A stretch of 64,000 nucleotides of DNA from Syntrophotalea carbinolica DSM 2380 (GCF_000012885.1 NC_007498.2:1736001-1800000), one strand, 5' to 3'. Shown: positions 15,858 through 25,902, counted from the first letter of the stretch. A program made the numbers and translations. Notes: generated from the sequence alone by a model not told the origin.

Positions 15858-17201
15858 ATGAAGCCTATGCGCATTCTTATTTTGGGGGCGGGCGGCCGCG
15901 ATTTCCATAATTTCAACCTGTTGTATCGCCACCGCAGGGATGTGGAGGTCGTGGCTTTTACCGCATCACAGATTCCGTTTCAGGTGGGACGCCTGTATCC
16001 TCCGGAGTTGGCCGGCCCTCTTTATCCCGACGGCATACCGATTCTTGCCGACGACGGCCTGGAGGCGCTGGTCGGTCGACTCAAAATCGATGCGGCGGTG
16101 TTTTCTTACAGTGACATATCCCATGTTCGGGTCATGGAAATCGCATCGCGTCTTTTGGCGGCCGGTTGCGATTTTTATTTTATCGGTGCCGACCGTACCA
16201 TGCTCCAGTCCGGTTTGCCTGTTATTTCGGTGTGTGCTGTGCGCACGGGGTGCGGCAAAAGTCCTGTTACCCGATTTTTGTGTCGGGCATTGCGCCAGCA
16301 GGGTCGCAACCCGGTCGTGGTGCGCCATCCCATGGCTTACGGTCGTCTCGAACGTCGAGCGGTACAGTCGTTTCGTTCTTCGGAAGATCTCGATGCCCAA
16401 GGTTGCACCCTTGAAGAGCGCGAAGAGTATGAGCCTTTGCTGCAACTGGGAGTGCCGCTTTTTGCCGGTATCGATTACGAGGCTATCCTTAAGGTCGCAG
16501 AAAAAGCCGGGGATGTATTGATTTGGGATGGCGGTAATAACGATACGCCATTTTACCGTCCGGATCTGGAGATCGTTCTTGTCGATCCTTTACGGGCAGG
16601 AGATGAGCTGTCTTATTATCCAGGCTATATCAACGTCTTGCGCGCTCATCTTGTCATCGTCGGCAAGTTCGACGGCGTTCCTCCGGAAAAACTCGGCCTT
16701 GTTCTCCAAAATTTGCAACGGACCGTACCTGAAACTAGGGTGATACAGGGCGATCTGTCCGTATCCGCGGAGGATCCGGGGGCGGTGGCCGGCAGGCGGG
16801 TCCTGGTTATCGAGGATGGCCCTACGGTGTCTCATGGCGGGATGGCTTTCGGTGCCGGGGTGGTCGCTGCCAGGCGTTTTGGGGCTGCGGAGATTGTCGA
16901 CCCCCGTCCCTTTGCAACAGGCAGCTTGAAACAGGTGTTTATGGATTATCCGAAACTGGCCTCGATCATCCCTGCCATGGGGTACAGCAAGGCCCAGCTG
17001 AACGATTTGAAAGACACTATCGATGCCGTTCCCTGCGATCTTGTTTTATCGGCGACCCCGGTTGATCTCGGCCGACTCATACCTATAGCCAAACCTCTTA
17101 TTCGGGTGGGGTACGAATTCAAGGAGTTGGTTCCCGGCGCTTTGATGACCGAAGTTCTCCGAATGTTGGCCAAATTCGATAAGGCGAGGGGGGTATCATA
17201 G
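15858..17201 (+). CDS. Cyclic 2,3-diphosphoglycerate synthetase-like P-loop protein
   Basis: The product has 447 residues. The N-terminus is a Rossmann-like segment (ILILGAGGRDFHNFN, 6-20) with DISHVRVMEIASRLLAAGCDF. It is followed by a P-loop AVRTGCGKSP (about 127-136) and a GTPase-like body with WDGGNND, VDPLRAGDELSYYPGYINV and VLSATPVDLGRLI. This order matches the COG2403 family that includes archaeal cyclic 2,3-diphosphoglycerate synthetase. In archaea that enzyme makes an osmolyte from 2,3-bisphosphoglycerate. In bacteria without that solute the role is unclear, and some members may act on other phosphates. It follows the aldehyde dehydrogenase gene by 20 bases with no strong ribosome-binding site, suggesting translational coupling. 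Confidence 0.7.
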   Translation: MKPMRILILGAGGRDFHNFNLLYRHRRDVEVVAFTASQIPFQVGRLYPPELAGPLYPDGIPILADDGLEALVGRLKIDAAVFSYSDISHVRVMEIASRLLAAGCDFYFIGADRTMLQSGLPVISVCAVRTGCGKSPVTRFLCRALRQQGRNPVVVRHPMAYGRLERRAVQSFRSSEDLDAQGCTLEEREEYEPLLQLGVPLFAGIDYEAILKVAEKAGDVLIWDGGNNDTPFYRPDLEIVLVDPLRAGDELSYYPGYINVLRAHLVIVGKFDGVPPEKLGLVLQNLQRTVPETRVIQGDLSVSAEDPGAVAGRRVLVIEDGPTVSHGGMAFGAGVVAARRFGAAEIVDPRPFATGSLKQVFMDYPKLASIIPAMGYSKAQLNDLKDTIDAVPCDLVLSATPVDLGRLIPIAKPLIRVGYEFKELVPGALMTEVLRMLAKFDKARGVS

Positions 17202-17564
17202 GGGCGCCTCACCCTTCAGCGCAAGTACGCCATAACCTGTCCTTGTTTCCCTTGTCTCGCGTTGATCTCCGTATCTTCGTTGTCGGTCCTTTTCTTTATC
17301 CGTTTTTATTGGCGCGAACTGGTTTGAGCCCATAAAGAAAATCTTGACAGATACGCGCGGCAGTGTAGGATATTTGCGGCTTGAAGATATCGTATACGGA
17401 AGGCGAAATCGCCGAGTGCCGGAAATGCTGATAAATTATCTAGATCTATCGGCTATTCATTATTTTTTCCGACTGGGATGCAATACGTTAGGGAGTATTT
17501 TTTTCTTCTTTCCTTAATTTCCAGCGGGGTGTATTTTGTTCATTCATGATGACTAGGAGGTAAA
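17202..17564 (+). promoter_or_regulatory. Promoter and long leader of the DUF2148 gene
   Basis: TTGACA (17344-17349) and TAGGAT (17366-17371), 16 bp apart, form a likely promoter, leaving a leader of about 185 bases. The leader contains a small GGCGA-TCGCC hairpin near 17403-17414. A weak 5-bp hairpin (17482-17486 with 17495-17499) runs into a T-rich stretch and could attenuate transcription. I do not recognise a known riboswitch in it. The rest of the gap is featureless. Confidence 0.45.
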
Positions 17565-18089
17565 GTGCTGCTCTTTGATGACGAAAAAAACGGGATGCTC
17601 GAGATGGCCAGGATGATTTGCGCGGCAGCGCGGACGGCACCCAAGGGGCGCAGCATGGATCTTTTGACCACCGCCATCGTTGATGGGGAAGAAAAAGATC
17701 GATTGGCTGAGCGTATGCGGCATATCGGCAAAAGGGATGGGCTGGCTTTTTTTGAACGCGATGCCGGCAATGTCAGTCAGGCTCAACTTATCATTTTATT
17801 TGGCAACAAAAATCAGCCTCTGGGGTTGCCCAAGTGCGGATATTGCGGTTTCGACAGTTGTCAGGAGCTCAAGCGGGCCGGCGGCGTCTGTGCTTTTAAC
17901 AGCGGCGATCTCGGTATCGCCATCGGTTCAGCCGTCAGTAGGGCCGCCGATCTGCGTATTGACAACCGCATTCTCTACACGGCGGGCAAGGCGGCTCTCG
18001 AACTCGGGTTACTGGGAGAAGACATCGCTCTGGCTTACGGTCTTCCTCTCTCGATAACCGGTAAAAATCCGTTTTTTGATAGAAAATGA
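17565..18089 (+). CDS. DUF2148 ferredoxin-domain protein
   Basis: The product has 174 residues from a GTG start with a strong AGGAGG six bases upstream. The family signature is the cysteine cluster CGYCGFDSC...GGVC (C91, C94, C99, C109), expected to bind an iron-sulfur cluster. The protein starts with a conserved AARTAPKGRSMD segment and ends with a YGLPLSITGKNPFFDR tail. DUF2148 proteins occur mainly in anaerobes, often near enzymes of one-carbon or amino acid metabolism, but no reaction is assigned. The last four bases overlap the start of the Nudix gene (ATGA), so the two are translationally coupled. Confidence 0.75.
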   Translation: MLLFDDEKNGMLEMARMICAAARTAPKGRSMDLLTTAIVDGEEKDRLAERMRHIGKRDGLAFFERDAGNVSQAQLIILFGNKNQPLGLPKCGYCGFDSCQELKRAGGVCAFNSGDLGIAIGSAVSRAADLRIDNRILYTAGKAALELGLLGEDIALAYGLPLSITGKNPFFDRK

Positions 18090-18598
18090 TTGAAGGGATG
18101 GCTGGCGAGGAGTGGTTTGATATCGTCGATGACGACGATCGGATTGTCGGTCGGGCAACCCGAGCCGACTGTCACGGCAATCCCGGCCTGATACATCGCG
18201 TTGCGCATGTTTTGGTTTTGAACCGCAAAGAGCAGATTCTTCTGCAAAAACGGTCCATGTCGAAAGATGTGCAACCGGGGCGCTGGGATACCAGTGTCGG
18301 AGGGCATCTTGATCCGGGCGAGTCTTATCTCGACGCCGCCTTGAGGGAGATGCGGGAAGAGCTGGGGATTGTCGACGTGCCTCTTCAGTTTCTCTATCAT
18401 TCGCGTATCCGGAACCATTTTGAATCAGAGAATGTCGCCACATATTTGACGCGTTACAATGGTGAAATTCGTTTCGATCCTAGCGAAATTGATGCGGTTC
18501 GTTTTTTCTCCGCTGAGGACATTGTCAGCAGGCTCGGCACGGGATATTTTACGCCTAATTTCGAAGAAGAGTGGCAAATGTATAGCAAATGGTGTTAG
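18086..18598 (+). CDS. Nudix hydrolase
   Basis: The product has 170 residues. A complete Nudix box runs from G73 to I95 (G-x5-E-x7-R-E-x2-x-E-E-x-G-I), which binds Mg and cleaves X-linked nucleoside diphosphates. The preceding GRWDTSVGGHLDPGES and the N-terminal DEDD-rich strand with HRVAHVLVLN resemble the YfcD / isopentenyl-diphosphate-isomerase-like branch, so an isoprenoid substrate is possible though not shown. The ATG overlaps the DUF2148 stop by four bases. Confidence 0.85.
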   Translation: MIEGMAGEEWFDIVDDDDRIVGRATRADCHGNPGLIHRVAHVLVLNRKEQILLQKRSMSKDVQPGRWDTSVGGHLDPGESYLDAALREMREELGIVDVPLQFLYHSRIRNHFESENVATYLTRYNGEIRFDPSEIDAVRFFSAEDIVSRLGTGYFTPNFEEEWQMYSKWC

Positions 18599-19309
<711 letters not shown>

Positions 19310-19367
19310 GCCGGCCTAGTTTCCGGATCTTACGGTTATCTTTATTTCAGTCAAAGGAGTAATCGCA

Positions 19368-20777
19368 ATGACGCCTAAAGAGGTAATGGAGTTCGTCAAG
19401 GAAAACAACATCCAGATGGTGGATTATAAATTCCTCGACTTTGTCGGTATTTGGCAGCATGTTTCGGTACCCATTTGTGAATTCAGCGAAGAGACTTTCG
19501 AAGAAGGTCTCGGTTTCGATGGCTCGTCCATTCGTGGCTGGCAGCCTATCCATAACAGCGATATGGCTATTATCCCCGATCCCAAAACTGCCAAGCTGGA
19601 TCCTTTCATCAAGGTTCCGACCTTGAGCCTGATTTGCAACATTATCGATCCTATTACCAGAGAAGGTTACTCTCGCGACCCTCGCTTCATTGCCCAGAAA
19701 GCTGAAGCGTACCTCAAGTCGACTGGTATCGGCGATACTGCTTTCTTCGGTCCCGAGCCCGAATTCTTCATCTTTGACGATGTTCGTTATGCCTCCAGCT
19801 GCAACGAGTCTTTCTACAGCGTCGACTCTACTGAAGGTATCTGGAACACCGGCCGCGAAGAATTCCCCAACCTCGGCTACAAACCCCGTCACAAAGAAGG
19901 CTACTTCCCTTGCGCTCCCACCGACTCCCTGGTGGATCTGCGTAACGAGATGGTTCAGGTTTGCCAGGAAGTCGGCATTCACATCGAAGCTTCTCACCAC
20001 GAGGTTGCTACCGGTGGTCAGTGCGAAATCGACTTCAAATTCGATACCATGCTGGAGCAAGGCGATACCCTGCAGTGGTTCAAATACGTCATCAAAAACG
20101 TTGCCGTCCGCAACGGCAAAACCGTTACCTTCATGCCGAAGCCTCTCTTCGGCGACAACGGTACCGGTATGCACTGCCACGTTTCCATCTGGAAAGACGG
20201 CGAAAACACCTTTGCTGGCGACGGCTATGCCGGCATGTCCAAAACTGCCCTGTACTTCATCGGCGGTATCATCAAGCATGCCAAAGCCCTGTGTGCCTTC
20301 ACCAACCCCAGCACCAACTCCTACAAGCGTCTGGTGCCCGGCTTTGAAGCTCCGGTAAACCTGGCCTACTCGGGTCGTAACCGCTCTGCCGCTCTGCGTA
20401 TTCCTCAGGCAGCCAGCCCCAAAGCGAAGCGTGTCGAGTACCGTACTCCCGATCCCTCGGCTAACGGTTACCTGTGCTTCTCCGCCATCCTGATGGCCGG
20501 CCTTGACGGTATCGAAAACAAAATCGATCCGGGCGAGCCTTTGGATAAAGACATTTACGGTCTTCCCCCCGAAGAGCTGGCCGACATCCCCAGCGTTGCC
20601 GGCAGCCTCGAAGAAGCTCTCAGTGCTCTCAAGGAAGATCATGCCTTCCTGCTCAAGGGCGATGTCTTCACTGAAGACGTTATCCAGAAATGGATCGAGT
20701 ACAAGACCGAAAATGAAGTGGATCCCGTTCGCATGCGTCCGGTTCCCGAGGAATTCGCTCTGTACTACGACTGCTAA
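19368..20777 (+). CDS. glnA: Glutamine synthetase type I
   Basis: GlnA condenses glutamate and ammonia with ATP hydrolysis in the cytoplasm as a dodecamer. The 469-residue length and sequence are those of the GSI-beta class: [11 protein letters not shown] near the N-terminus, [10 protein letters not shown], the metal site residues around [24 protein letters not shown], and the adenylylation site [11 protein letters not shown] with the target tyrosine at exactly residue 397. It should therefore be controlled by GlnE-type adenylylation through GlnB. AAAGGAG lies before the ATG. The gap from glnB is only 58 bases without a terminator, so both are probably transcribed from the sigma-54 promoter. 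Confidence 0.97.
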   Translation: MTPKEVMEFVKENNIQMVDYKFLDFVGIWQHVSVPICEFSEETFEEGLGFDGSSIRGWQPIHNSDMAIIPDPKTAKLDPFIKVPTLSLICNIIDPITREGYSRDPRFIAQKAEAYLKSTGIGDTAFFGPEPEFFIFDDVRYASSCNESFYSVDSTEGIWNTGREEFPNLGYKPRHKEGYFPCAPTDSLVDLRNEMVQVCQEVGIHIEASHHEVATGGQCEIDFKFDTMLEQGDTLQWFKYVIKNVAVRNGKTVTFMPKPLFGDNGTGMHCHVSIWKDGENTFAGDGYAGMSKTALYFIGGIIKHAKALCAFTNPSTNSYKRLVPGFEAPVNLAYSGRNRSAALRIPQAASPKAKRVEYRTPDPSANGYLCFSAILMAGLDGIENKIDPGEPLDKDIYGLPPEELADIPSVAGSLEEALSALKEDHAFLLKGDVFTEDVIQKWIEYKTENEVDPVRMRPVPEEFALYYDC

Positions 20778-20795
20778 AAAGCTTTACCGATCAAT

Positions 20796-20827
20796 AAAAA
20801 GGCCCCCGTTCATCGGGGGCCTTTTTT
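20796..20827 (+). terminator. Intrinsic terminator of glnBA
   Basis: The stem GGCCCCCG (20801-20808) pairs with CGGGGGCC (20814-20821). It is flanked by five A residues and a run of T residues that extend it on both sides. Confidence 0.9.
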
Positions 20828-20910
20828 ATTGTCCATAAACAGGCTTTAGGTATTCGTTGGCTTGAAGGTATTGTGCAAGATCGGGGCTGGGTGAAAAATA
20901 TGGCAGAAAA

Positions 20911-20941
20911 AAAGCCCCGATCCTGAAAAGATCGGGGCTTT
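20911..20941 (-). terminator. Intrinsic terminator of thrC
   Basis: A 12-bp stem (20911-20922 with 20930-20941) closes a seven-base loop. Read on the minus strand it ends in a run of T residues just beyond the thrC stop codon. Confidence 0.85.
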
Positions 20942-20962
20942 GTGCTTTAGCGGGTGAATGTT

Positions 20963-22354
20963 TTATCGTAAGGCCTTTCGGCTGATGTAATCTTTGATGG
21001 TTTCTGTGTCTGCGTCGAGAATTTCACAGCGCCGCTCCCTGGTTTCGATCCCTTTGAACTCCGGAGGCATTTCAGGATCTTCTCCTATGGCCTGCTTGAC
21101 GGCTTCTCCGAACTTCGCCGGATGGGCTGTTGAAAGACAAATCAGGGGTACCTCGCCACCGGTGAGCTCTTTACCTACCTTAACGCCAACCGCCGTATGA
21201 GGATCCAGGGTGTAGCCGGTGGCTTTATGGAACGCTTGAATGGTGTCCAGGGTTTCCTGGCGTGTCGCCGATCCTGCCAAAAAGTCATTGGCTACGCGCG
21301 TCATGTCTTCAGCTTCGAACTTCAGGCGGCCATTGGCGGCCAGTTCTGCCATGGCATTGCGTACTTTTGCGTGGTCCTGGTTGAACAGGTAGAACAGGTA
21401 ACGTTCAAAATTGCTGGCCAACTGGATGTCCATGGATGGTGATGGGGTCGGCACAACCTGTGCGGTCGAGTAATCGCCCTGATTGATGAAGCGGGTGAGG
21501 ATGTCGTTTTCGTTGGTAGCCAGAATCAGGCGACGGATGGGCAGCCCCATGCGTTTGGCGATATAGCCGGCAAAGATGTCGCCGAAGTTCCCCGTTGGCA
21601 CGGAGAAGTAGACCTCCTGGCAGTTGGTGGCGCGCTGGACCCGGCCGAAGGCGTAAAAATAGTATACGACTTGCGCAAGGACCCTTGCCCAGTTGATGGA
21701 GTTGACGGCGCCCAGGGACATGCTTCCCTTGAAGTCCAGATCGCCAAAAATTTCCTTCACGATGCGTTGCCCGTCATCGAAGGTTCCGCGGATGGCCAGG
21801 TTGAAGACATTGGGGTCGGTAACCGTGGTCATTTGGAGTTCCTGAATGGGGGACACTCGCTGGTGGGGGTGCATAATGAAAATATTGATATTTTCTTTGC
21901 CTCGAACACCGTAAATCGCAGCACTTCCTGTGTCGCCCGAGGTGGCGCCGAGGATATTCATGTGCGCACCGCTTTGTTTGAGCAGGTACTCGAACATGTT
22001 GCCCAGAAACTGCAGGGCAATGTCTTTGAAAGCCCGGGTTGGGCCGTGGAACAGTTCGAGGATGTAGATTCCGTCTTTATGAACGACCGGTGCAACTTCC
22101 GAATGGCTGAAGGTCTGGTAGGATTTATCAATAAGCTGCTTCAGGTCTGCTGCGGGAATGTTCCCGGCAAACATGGAGATAATGCGAAAGGCCAGGTCGG
22201 GATAGGCCATTTTAGTCAGGGCGGCGATGTCTCCGGGGGAAAGACTGGGGATCGATTCCGGTAGCAGCAGGCCGCCGTCATCCGCCAGGCCCATCATGAC
22301 TGCGTCTTTAAAGTTAATGCCGCTGGTCGTACCGCGGGTGCTCATGTATTGCAT
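20963..22354 (-). CDS. thrC: Threonine synthase
   Basis: ThrC converts O-phosphohomoserine to threonine using pyridoxal phosphate. The 463-residue protein starts MQYMSTRGTTSGINFKDA, typical of the yeast/E. coli-type class. It has the PLP lysine in HGPTRAFKD (K110), the phosphate-binding ATSGDTGSAA and the VPTGNFGDIFAGY motif. AAGGAG precedes the start and a strong terminator follows. It is not in a thrAB operon here. The enzyme that supplies phosphohomoserine may be the apgM-like gene further along (36,489-37,694), some relatives of which act as homoserine kinase. Confidence 0.95.
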   Translation of the reverse strand: MQYMSTRGTTSGINFKDAVMMGLADDGGLLLPESIPSLSPGDIAALTKMAYPDLAFRIISMFAGNIPAADLKQLIDKSYQTFSHSEVAPVVHKDGIYILELFHGPTRAFKDIALQFLGNMFEYLLKQSGAHMNILGATSGDTGSAAIYGVRGKENINIFIMHPHQRVSPIQELQMTTVTDPNVFNLAIRGTFDDGQRIVKEIFGDLDFKGSMSLGAVNSINWARVLAQVVYYFYAFGRVQRATNCQEVYFSVPTGNFGDIFAGYIAKRMGLPIRRLILATNENDILTRFINQGDYSTAQVVPTPSPSMDIQLASNFERYLFYLFNQDHAKVRNAMAELAANGRLKFEAEDMTRVANDFLAGSATRQETLDTIQAFHKATGYTLDPHTAVGVKVGKELTGGEVPLICLSTAHPAKFGEAVKQAIGEDPEMPPEFKGIETRERRCEILDADTETIKDYISRKALR

Positions 22355-22675
22355 CGCTTGAAAACTCCTTCATGCTGATAAGGGCATCTGCCGTTTGCCG
22401 GCAGTAATGTGTATCCTGTAGACAGGTCGAAATGCTCGTTGCAATCGACCCGCAAACTATACCAGTAACGGAGCGAAAATAAAAGAGTTGAGCCTGACAG
22501 ACATGGCCCGATTTCCAGTTTATGCTGATAGTTCGGTGGAAAGGGCGGGGGGCTTGAACTTTTTCGGATGGGGATTGACAGTACCCGGTTCAGGCTGTAG
22601 AAAGGGGATAGCTTGTTGGAGTGCTGTTTCATGGGGGTATTTTTAAAACACGTGATCTAAGGATGTTTTCCTTTT
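22355..22675. other. Divergent intergenic region between thrC and a phosphoesterase gene
   Basis: This 321-base region contains the start regions of both genes. I see no clear promoter pair, attenuator peptide or riboswitch, and no threonine-rich leader ORF before thrC. Confidence 0.45.
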
Positions 22676-23182
22676 ATGCTGAAAATAGGTGTACTCTCCG
22701 ATACTCATATACGGCAGGCCATGCGTCATGGAGATTTTCTTGACGCTCTTGACGGCAGGTTGTTTCGTGACGCTGAAGTCATTTTGCACGCCGGTGATCT
22801 GGTCGATCACGACTTGTTGAATATCTTTGCGCCGCGCGTTGTCCATGCTGTTCGCGGCAACATGGATTCTCCTGCTGTTGCATTGCCTGTTCGCAAGGTT
22901 TTTGAGGTGTCCGGTTTCCGGTTCGGCTTGATTCATGGGTGGGGGCCACCTGAGGGGCTGGGCACCCGCGTATTGAGGGAGTTTGATGCCGATTCTCTCG
23001 ATTGTCTTGTCTATGGACATTCCCATATGCCCGATTGTCGGCGATTGAACGATATGTTGTTGTTTAATCCGGGGAGTGCCACCAGCCCGCGAGGCGGTTT
23101 TCCGCCGAGTGTGGGAATGCTTGAAGTGGACGATTCGGGAATCCGCGGCAGGATTGTGTCTCTTGATGATCAGCGGTTTTGA
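22676..23182 (+). CDS. YfcE/MJ0936-type metallophosphoesterase
   Basis: The product has 168 residues and is the minimal calcineurin-like fold. All metal-binding motifs are present: SDTH (D9, H11), AGD (D41), RGNMD (N62), IHG (H87) and GHSH (114-117). These small enzymes are two-metal phosphodiesterases or phosphatases with broad activity in vitro and unclear physiological substrates. The HIT-family gene begins 23 bases after its stop, so they are probably co-transcribed. Confidence 0.85.
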   Translation: MLKIGVLSDTHIRQAMRHGDFLDALDGRLFRDAEVILHAGDLVDHDLLNIFAPRVVHAVRGNMDSPAVALPVRKVFEVSGFRFGLIHGWGPPEGLGTRVLREFDADSLDCLVYGHSHMPDCRRLNDMLLFNPGSATSPRGGFPPSVGMLEVDDSGIRGRIVSLDDQRF

Positions 23183-23205
23183 TTCGTGTCGTTAAAGGGG
23201 TAGGT

Positions 23206-23703
23206 ATGAAGCATTTATGGGCGCCATGGCGCATGACTTACTTGGAATGTAAGGACCGGCAAGCCAAAGACTGTTGCGTTTTTTGTGTGCGCGATATTCA
23301 AGGGGAGGATGCGCAACGGTTAATTCTATGGCGGGGCGAGCATGTATTTGTGGTTATGAACAAGTATCCCTATACCAACGGGCACCTTCTTATCGCTCCT
23401 TATCGACATGTTCCGGATATTCTTGATCTTGAATCTGCGGAGGAAGTGGAGATGTTCCAGTTGCTGCGTAAGTGCCGCAGGGTCTTGCAGGAATGTCTCA
23501 AGCCTCACGGGTTCAATATCGGTATCAACATCGGCAAGATTGCCGGTGCGGGCCTGGCGGATCACCTGCATATGCACATCGTGCCGCGATGGACCGGCGA
23601 TACCAATTTTATGCCGGTGTTTGCCGATGTGCATGTTGTGCCCCAGCACCTTGAGGAAACCTATGCTATCCTCCTGAACGGCTTTAATGCCCTCGACACC
23701 TGA
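23206..23703 (+). CDS. HIT-family nucleotide hydrolase/phosphorylase
   Basis: The product has 165 residues from the ATG at 23206, which has AAAGGGG upstream; an in-frame TTG lies further out. Sequence features are the N-terminal LWAPWRMTYL, a CCVFC cysteine pair (about 23-27) that often binds zinc in this branch, MNKYPYTNGHLLIAP, and the histidine triad HLHMHIV (H120, H122, H124). This combination is that of the Ap4A-phosphorylase-like / HIT branch, which cleaves dinucleoside polyphosphates or nucleoside phosphoramidates. Confidence 0.85.
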   Translation: MKHLWAPWRMTYLECKDRQAKDCCVFCVRDIQGEDAQRLILWRGEHVFVVMNKYPYTNGHLLIAPYRHVPDILDLESAEEVEMFQLLRKCRRVLQECLKPHGFNIGINIGKIAGAGLADHLHMHIVPRWTGDTNFMPVFADVHVVPQHLEETYAILLNGFNALDT

Positions 23704-23854
23704 GGGTCTTCTGTCTGCCATGTCATTTTTACTCGTTGTGACAACATAACGTCTTAGAAAGCATCGATAAATCAAATACCTGAACATACATCGCTAAGGT
23801 TTTGCATGATGTCTGTCCGGGGTTACTTCTGTCGTGAAAGGAACGCGTGAAACC

Positions 23855-24454
23855 ATGCTGGAGATTTTTCAAAAGGGCGGCCCCCTCATGTATCCGATTC
23901 TGCTCTGTTCGATTATGGCAATGGCCATTTTTTTCGAGCGCTTATGGATCTTTTTTCGCGTAGGCCGAGGTCGTGACGAATTGGTTCGCGAGGTGGAAAA
24001 CCTGGTCTCCAAGCTCCGCATCGACGAGGCCATTGTTGTTTGTCAGCGCAGCGACACTCCGCTGGCGCGGATTCTGTTGGCGGCTCTGCGCGCCCATGGA
24101 AGGACCCGCGATCAGATCAAGACCGTTGTCGAGGAGACGGGAAGTCGAGAGTCGGCTCCCCTGGAACGCTACCTGGGATTGCTTGGTACCATCGCTACTA
24201 TTTCGCCACTGCTCGGTCTGCTGGGCACCGTTCTCGGTATGATTCGCGCGTTTACGGTCATTGCCACCGCTGGAATGGGTACTCCCGAAACGCTTGGCGG
24301 CGGTATTTCCGAAGCATTGATCACTACGGCATCCGGATTGGCGGTTGCCATTCCTACCATTCTCCTGCACAAGTATCTGACCAGTCGTTTGGATCTTATG
24401 GTTCTCAAAATGGAAGAAAGTTCCTTGCGTCTGGTCGACATGCTGGGAGAATAA
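23855..24454 (+). CDS. exbB: MotA/TolQ/ExbB-type proton channel subunit
   Basis: The product has 199 residues from the ATG at 23855 (AAAGGAA upstream; an in-frame GTG lies 21 bases earlier). Three membrane helices are visible: one near the N-terminus (PLMYPILLCSIMAMAIFFERLW) and two after a cytoplasmic domain. These include the conserved GLLGTIATISPLLGLLGTVLGMI and EALITTASGLAVAIPTI segments that form the channel. With the ExbD-like partner four bases downstream it would power an outer-membrane or envelope process using the proton gradient. No TonB, TolA or Pal gene is adjacent, so ExbB and TolQ cannot be told apart with certainty. Confidence 0.85.
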   Translation: MLEIFQKGGPLMYPILLCSIMAMAIFFERLWIFFRVGRGRDELVREVENLVSKLRIDEAIVVCQRSDTPLARILLAALRAHGRTRDQIKTVVEETGSRESAPLERYLGLLGTIATISPLLGLLGTVLGMIRAFTVIATAGMGTPETLGGGISEALITTASGLAVAIPTILLHKYLTSRLDLMVLKMEESSLRLVDMLGE

Positions 24455-24457
24455 TTC

Positions 24458-24868
24458 ATGGCCTTTCTTCGTAAAAAACGTGAAGCACCGCGTGTCGACC
24501 TGACCTCCATGGTGGACGTGGTTTTTCTGTTGCTGATATTTTTCATGATCTCTACCACCTTTGTCGAGGCGCCGGGTATCGACGTCAAGCTGCCTGAATC
24601 TTCCTCGCAGGTTTCCGAATCCGAAGTCCGCGAGGTGAAGGTCTATCTGTCGCAGGACGGTGAGATATCGCTTGGCAAGGAGAAGGTTTCCCAGCAAGAG
24701 CTCGAGCGGCGCCTTCGCGCTTACAGATCTGAGGCCGGTGCCATGACCTTTGTATTGCTCGCTGACAAAAATGCCCTGCATGGTCAGGTGGTGCGGCTTA
24801 TGGACCTGGCTAAAGTGAATGGGTTTGGAAAGCTTGCCATAGCTACGGAGTATGCCAAAAATCCATGA
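24458..24868 (+). CDS. exbD: ExbD/TolR-type biopolymer transport protein
   Basis: The product has 136 residues: a short cytoplasmic N-terminus (KKREAPRVDLTSMVD), one membrane helix containing the essential Asp (D20 in MVDVVFLLLIFF) that carries protons with ExbB, and a periplasmic domain ending LMDLAKVNGFGKLAIAT. It starts three bases after the exbB stop and its last four bases overlap the ROK kinase start, so the three genes form a tight unit. Confidence 0.88.
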   Translation: MAFLRKKREAPRVDLTSMVDVVFLLLIFFMISTTFVEAPGIDVKLPESSSQVSESEVREVKVYLSQDGEISLGKEKVSQQELERRLRAYRSEAGAMTFVLLADKNALHGQVVRLMDLAKVNGFGKLAIATEYAKNP

Positions 24869-25824
24869 ACCCATCGGTTGTGATCGGCATTGATCTTGGA
24901 GGCACCAATTGCCGCGGGGCGTTGGTGACCGGTTCCGGGGAATTGCTTTGTCTGCAAAACTTTGCCACGGATATCGACTCGGGCTTTGACTGTTTTTGGC
25001 GTCGGTTTCTGGGGTTTTGTCGCTCCATGATGGCTGATGCTCAGGCGCAAGGTTTCCTGATCGAGGGACTGGGTCTGGGTTTCCCCGGCCTGGTTGCAGC
25101 TGATGGATCCATTACCGTGGCGCCGAATCTGCCCCCTTTTAACGGATTGGCGTTGAGAGAACGTCTTTGCCATGAACTCGGAATGTCGGTTCGGGTTGCC
25201 AACGATGTCAATGCCATTGCCCTGGGGGAGGCTCATTGGGGCGCCGGACGGGATTGTTCCGATTTCCTTATGGTGACTCTCGGGACGGGCGTCGGCGGAG
25301 GTCTGATCGTGCGGCGGCAACTGTGGAGTGGTTGCGACGGTGCGGCCGGCGAAGTTGGTCATATTGTTGTTGAGCCTGACGGGTATCTTTGTGGCTGCGG
25401 TTCCCGAGGTTGCCTTGAGCAATACGCTTCCGGGCCGGCGGTGGTCAGGAATTATCAGGCTATGGTCCGTCGTGGAACCTCAAAGATCCATGTGCCTGCC
25501 GTTCAGCCTAAGACGGCCGAGGAGGTTGCTGTGGCCGCTTTGAATGGAGATGCTGCTGCGATGGGCGCTTTTGAGGTCGCTGGTCGTTATCTTGGTCAGG
25601 TGCTTGCCGGCGTTGCCAACCTTCTCAATCTGGAGGCTGCCGTGATAGGGGGAGGGGTCGGTGCCAGTTTTGATCTTTTTCTTCCTTCTTTGCGTGCCGA
25701 GTTGGAGCATAGGGCCTTTGCCGTGGCAGCTCGCCGCATGCAGATAAAGCCAGCGCTTTTGGGTGATAAGGCCGGTATTCTCGGTGCGGCCAGCCTGGTT
25801 CGAGAAATGCTCCGGGCAAAGTGA
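24865..25824 (+). CDS. ROK-family sugar kinase (glucokinase-like)
   Basis: The product has 319 residues. The phosphate-binding IGIDLGGTN (7-15), the catalytic-type NDVNA, the TLGTGVGGG motif and the ROK zinc signature CGCGSRGCLE (C176, C178, C183) are all present. ROK enzymes phosphorylate glucose or N-acetylated hexosamines with ATP, and this sequence lacks an N-terminal helix-turn-helix, so it is a kinase rather than a repressor. It overlaps exbD by four bases (ATGA) and is followed by phosphofructokinase 78 bases later, consistent with feeding glycolysis. Confidence 0.85.
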   Translation: MNPSVVIGIDLGGTNCRGALVTGSGELLCLQNFATDIDSGFDCFWRRFLGFCRSMMADAQAQGFLIEGLGLGFPGLVAADGSITVAPNLPPFNGLALRERLCHELGMSVRVANDVNAIALGEAHWGAGRDCSDFLMVTLGTGVGGGLIVRRQLWSGCDGAAGEVGHIVVEPDGYLCGCGSRGCLEQYASGPAVVRNYQAMVRRGTSKIHVPAVQPKTAEEVAVAALNGDAAAMGAFEVAGRYLGQVLAGVANLLNLEAAVIGGGVGASFDLFLPSLRAELEHRAFAVAARRMQIKPALLGDKAGILGAASLVREMLRAK

Positions 25825-25902
25825 ATTTCCGGAAGTGTTTTTTTGCGGCTGAGCTTGAACCGCGCATCTGAAATCCAGCATTTTACAACAGGGGAATGAT
25901 AA

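Noticed and set aside
19347-20642. A 431-codon open frame on the minus strand
   Set aside because: It mirrors glnA and shows no protein features of its own. The glnA frame has all active-site motifs.
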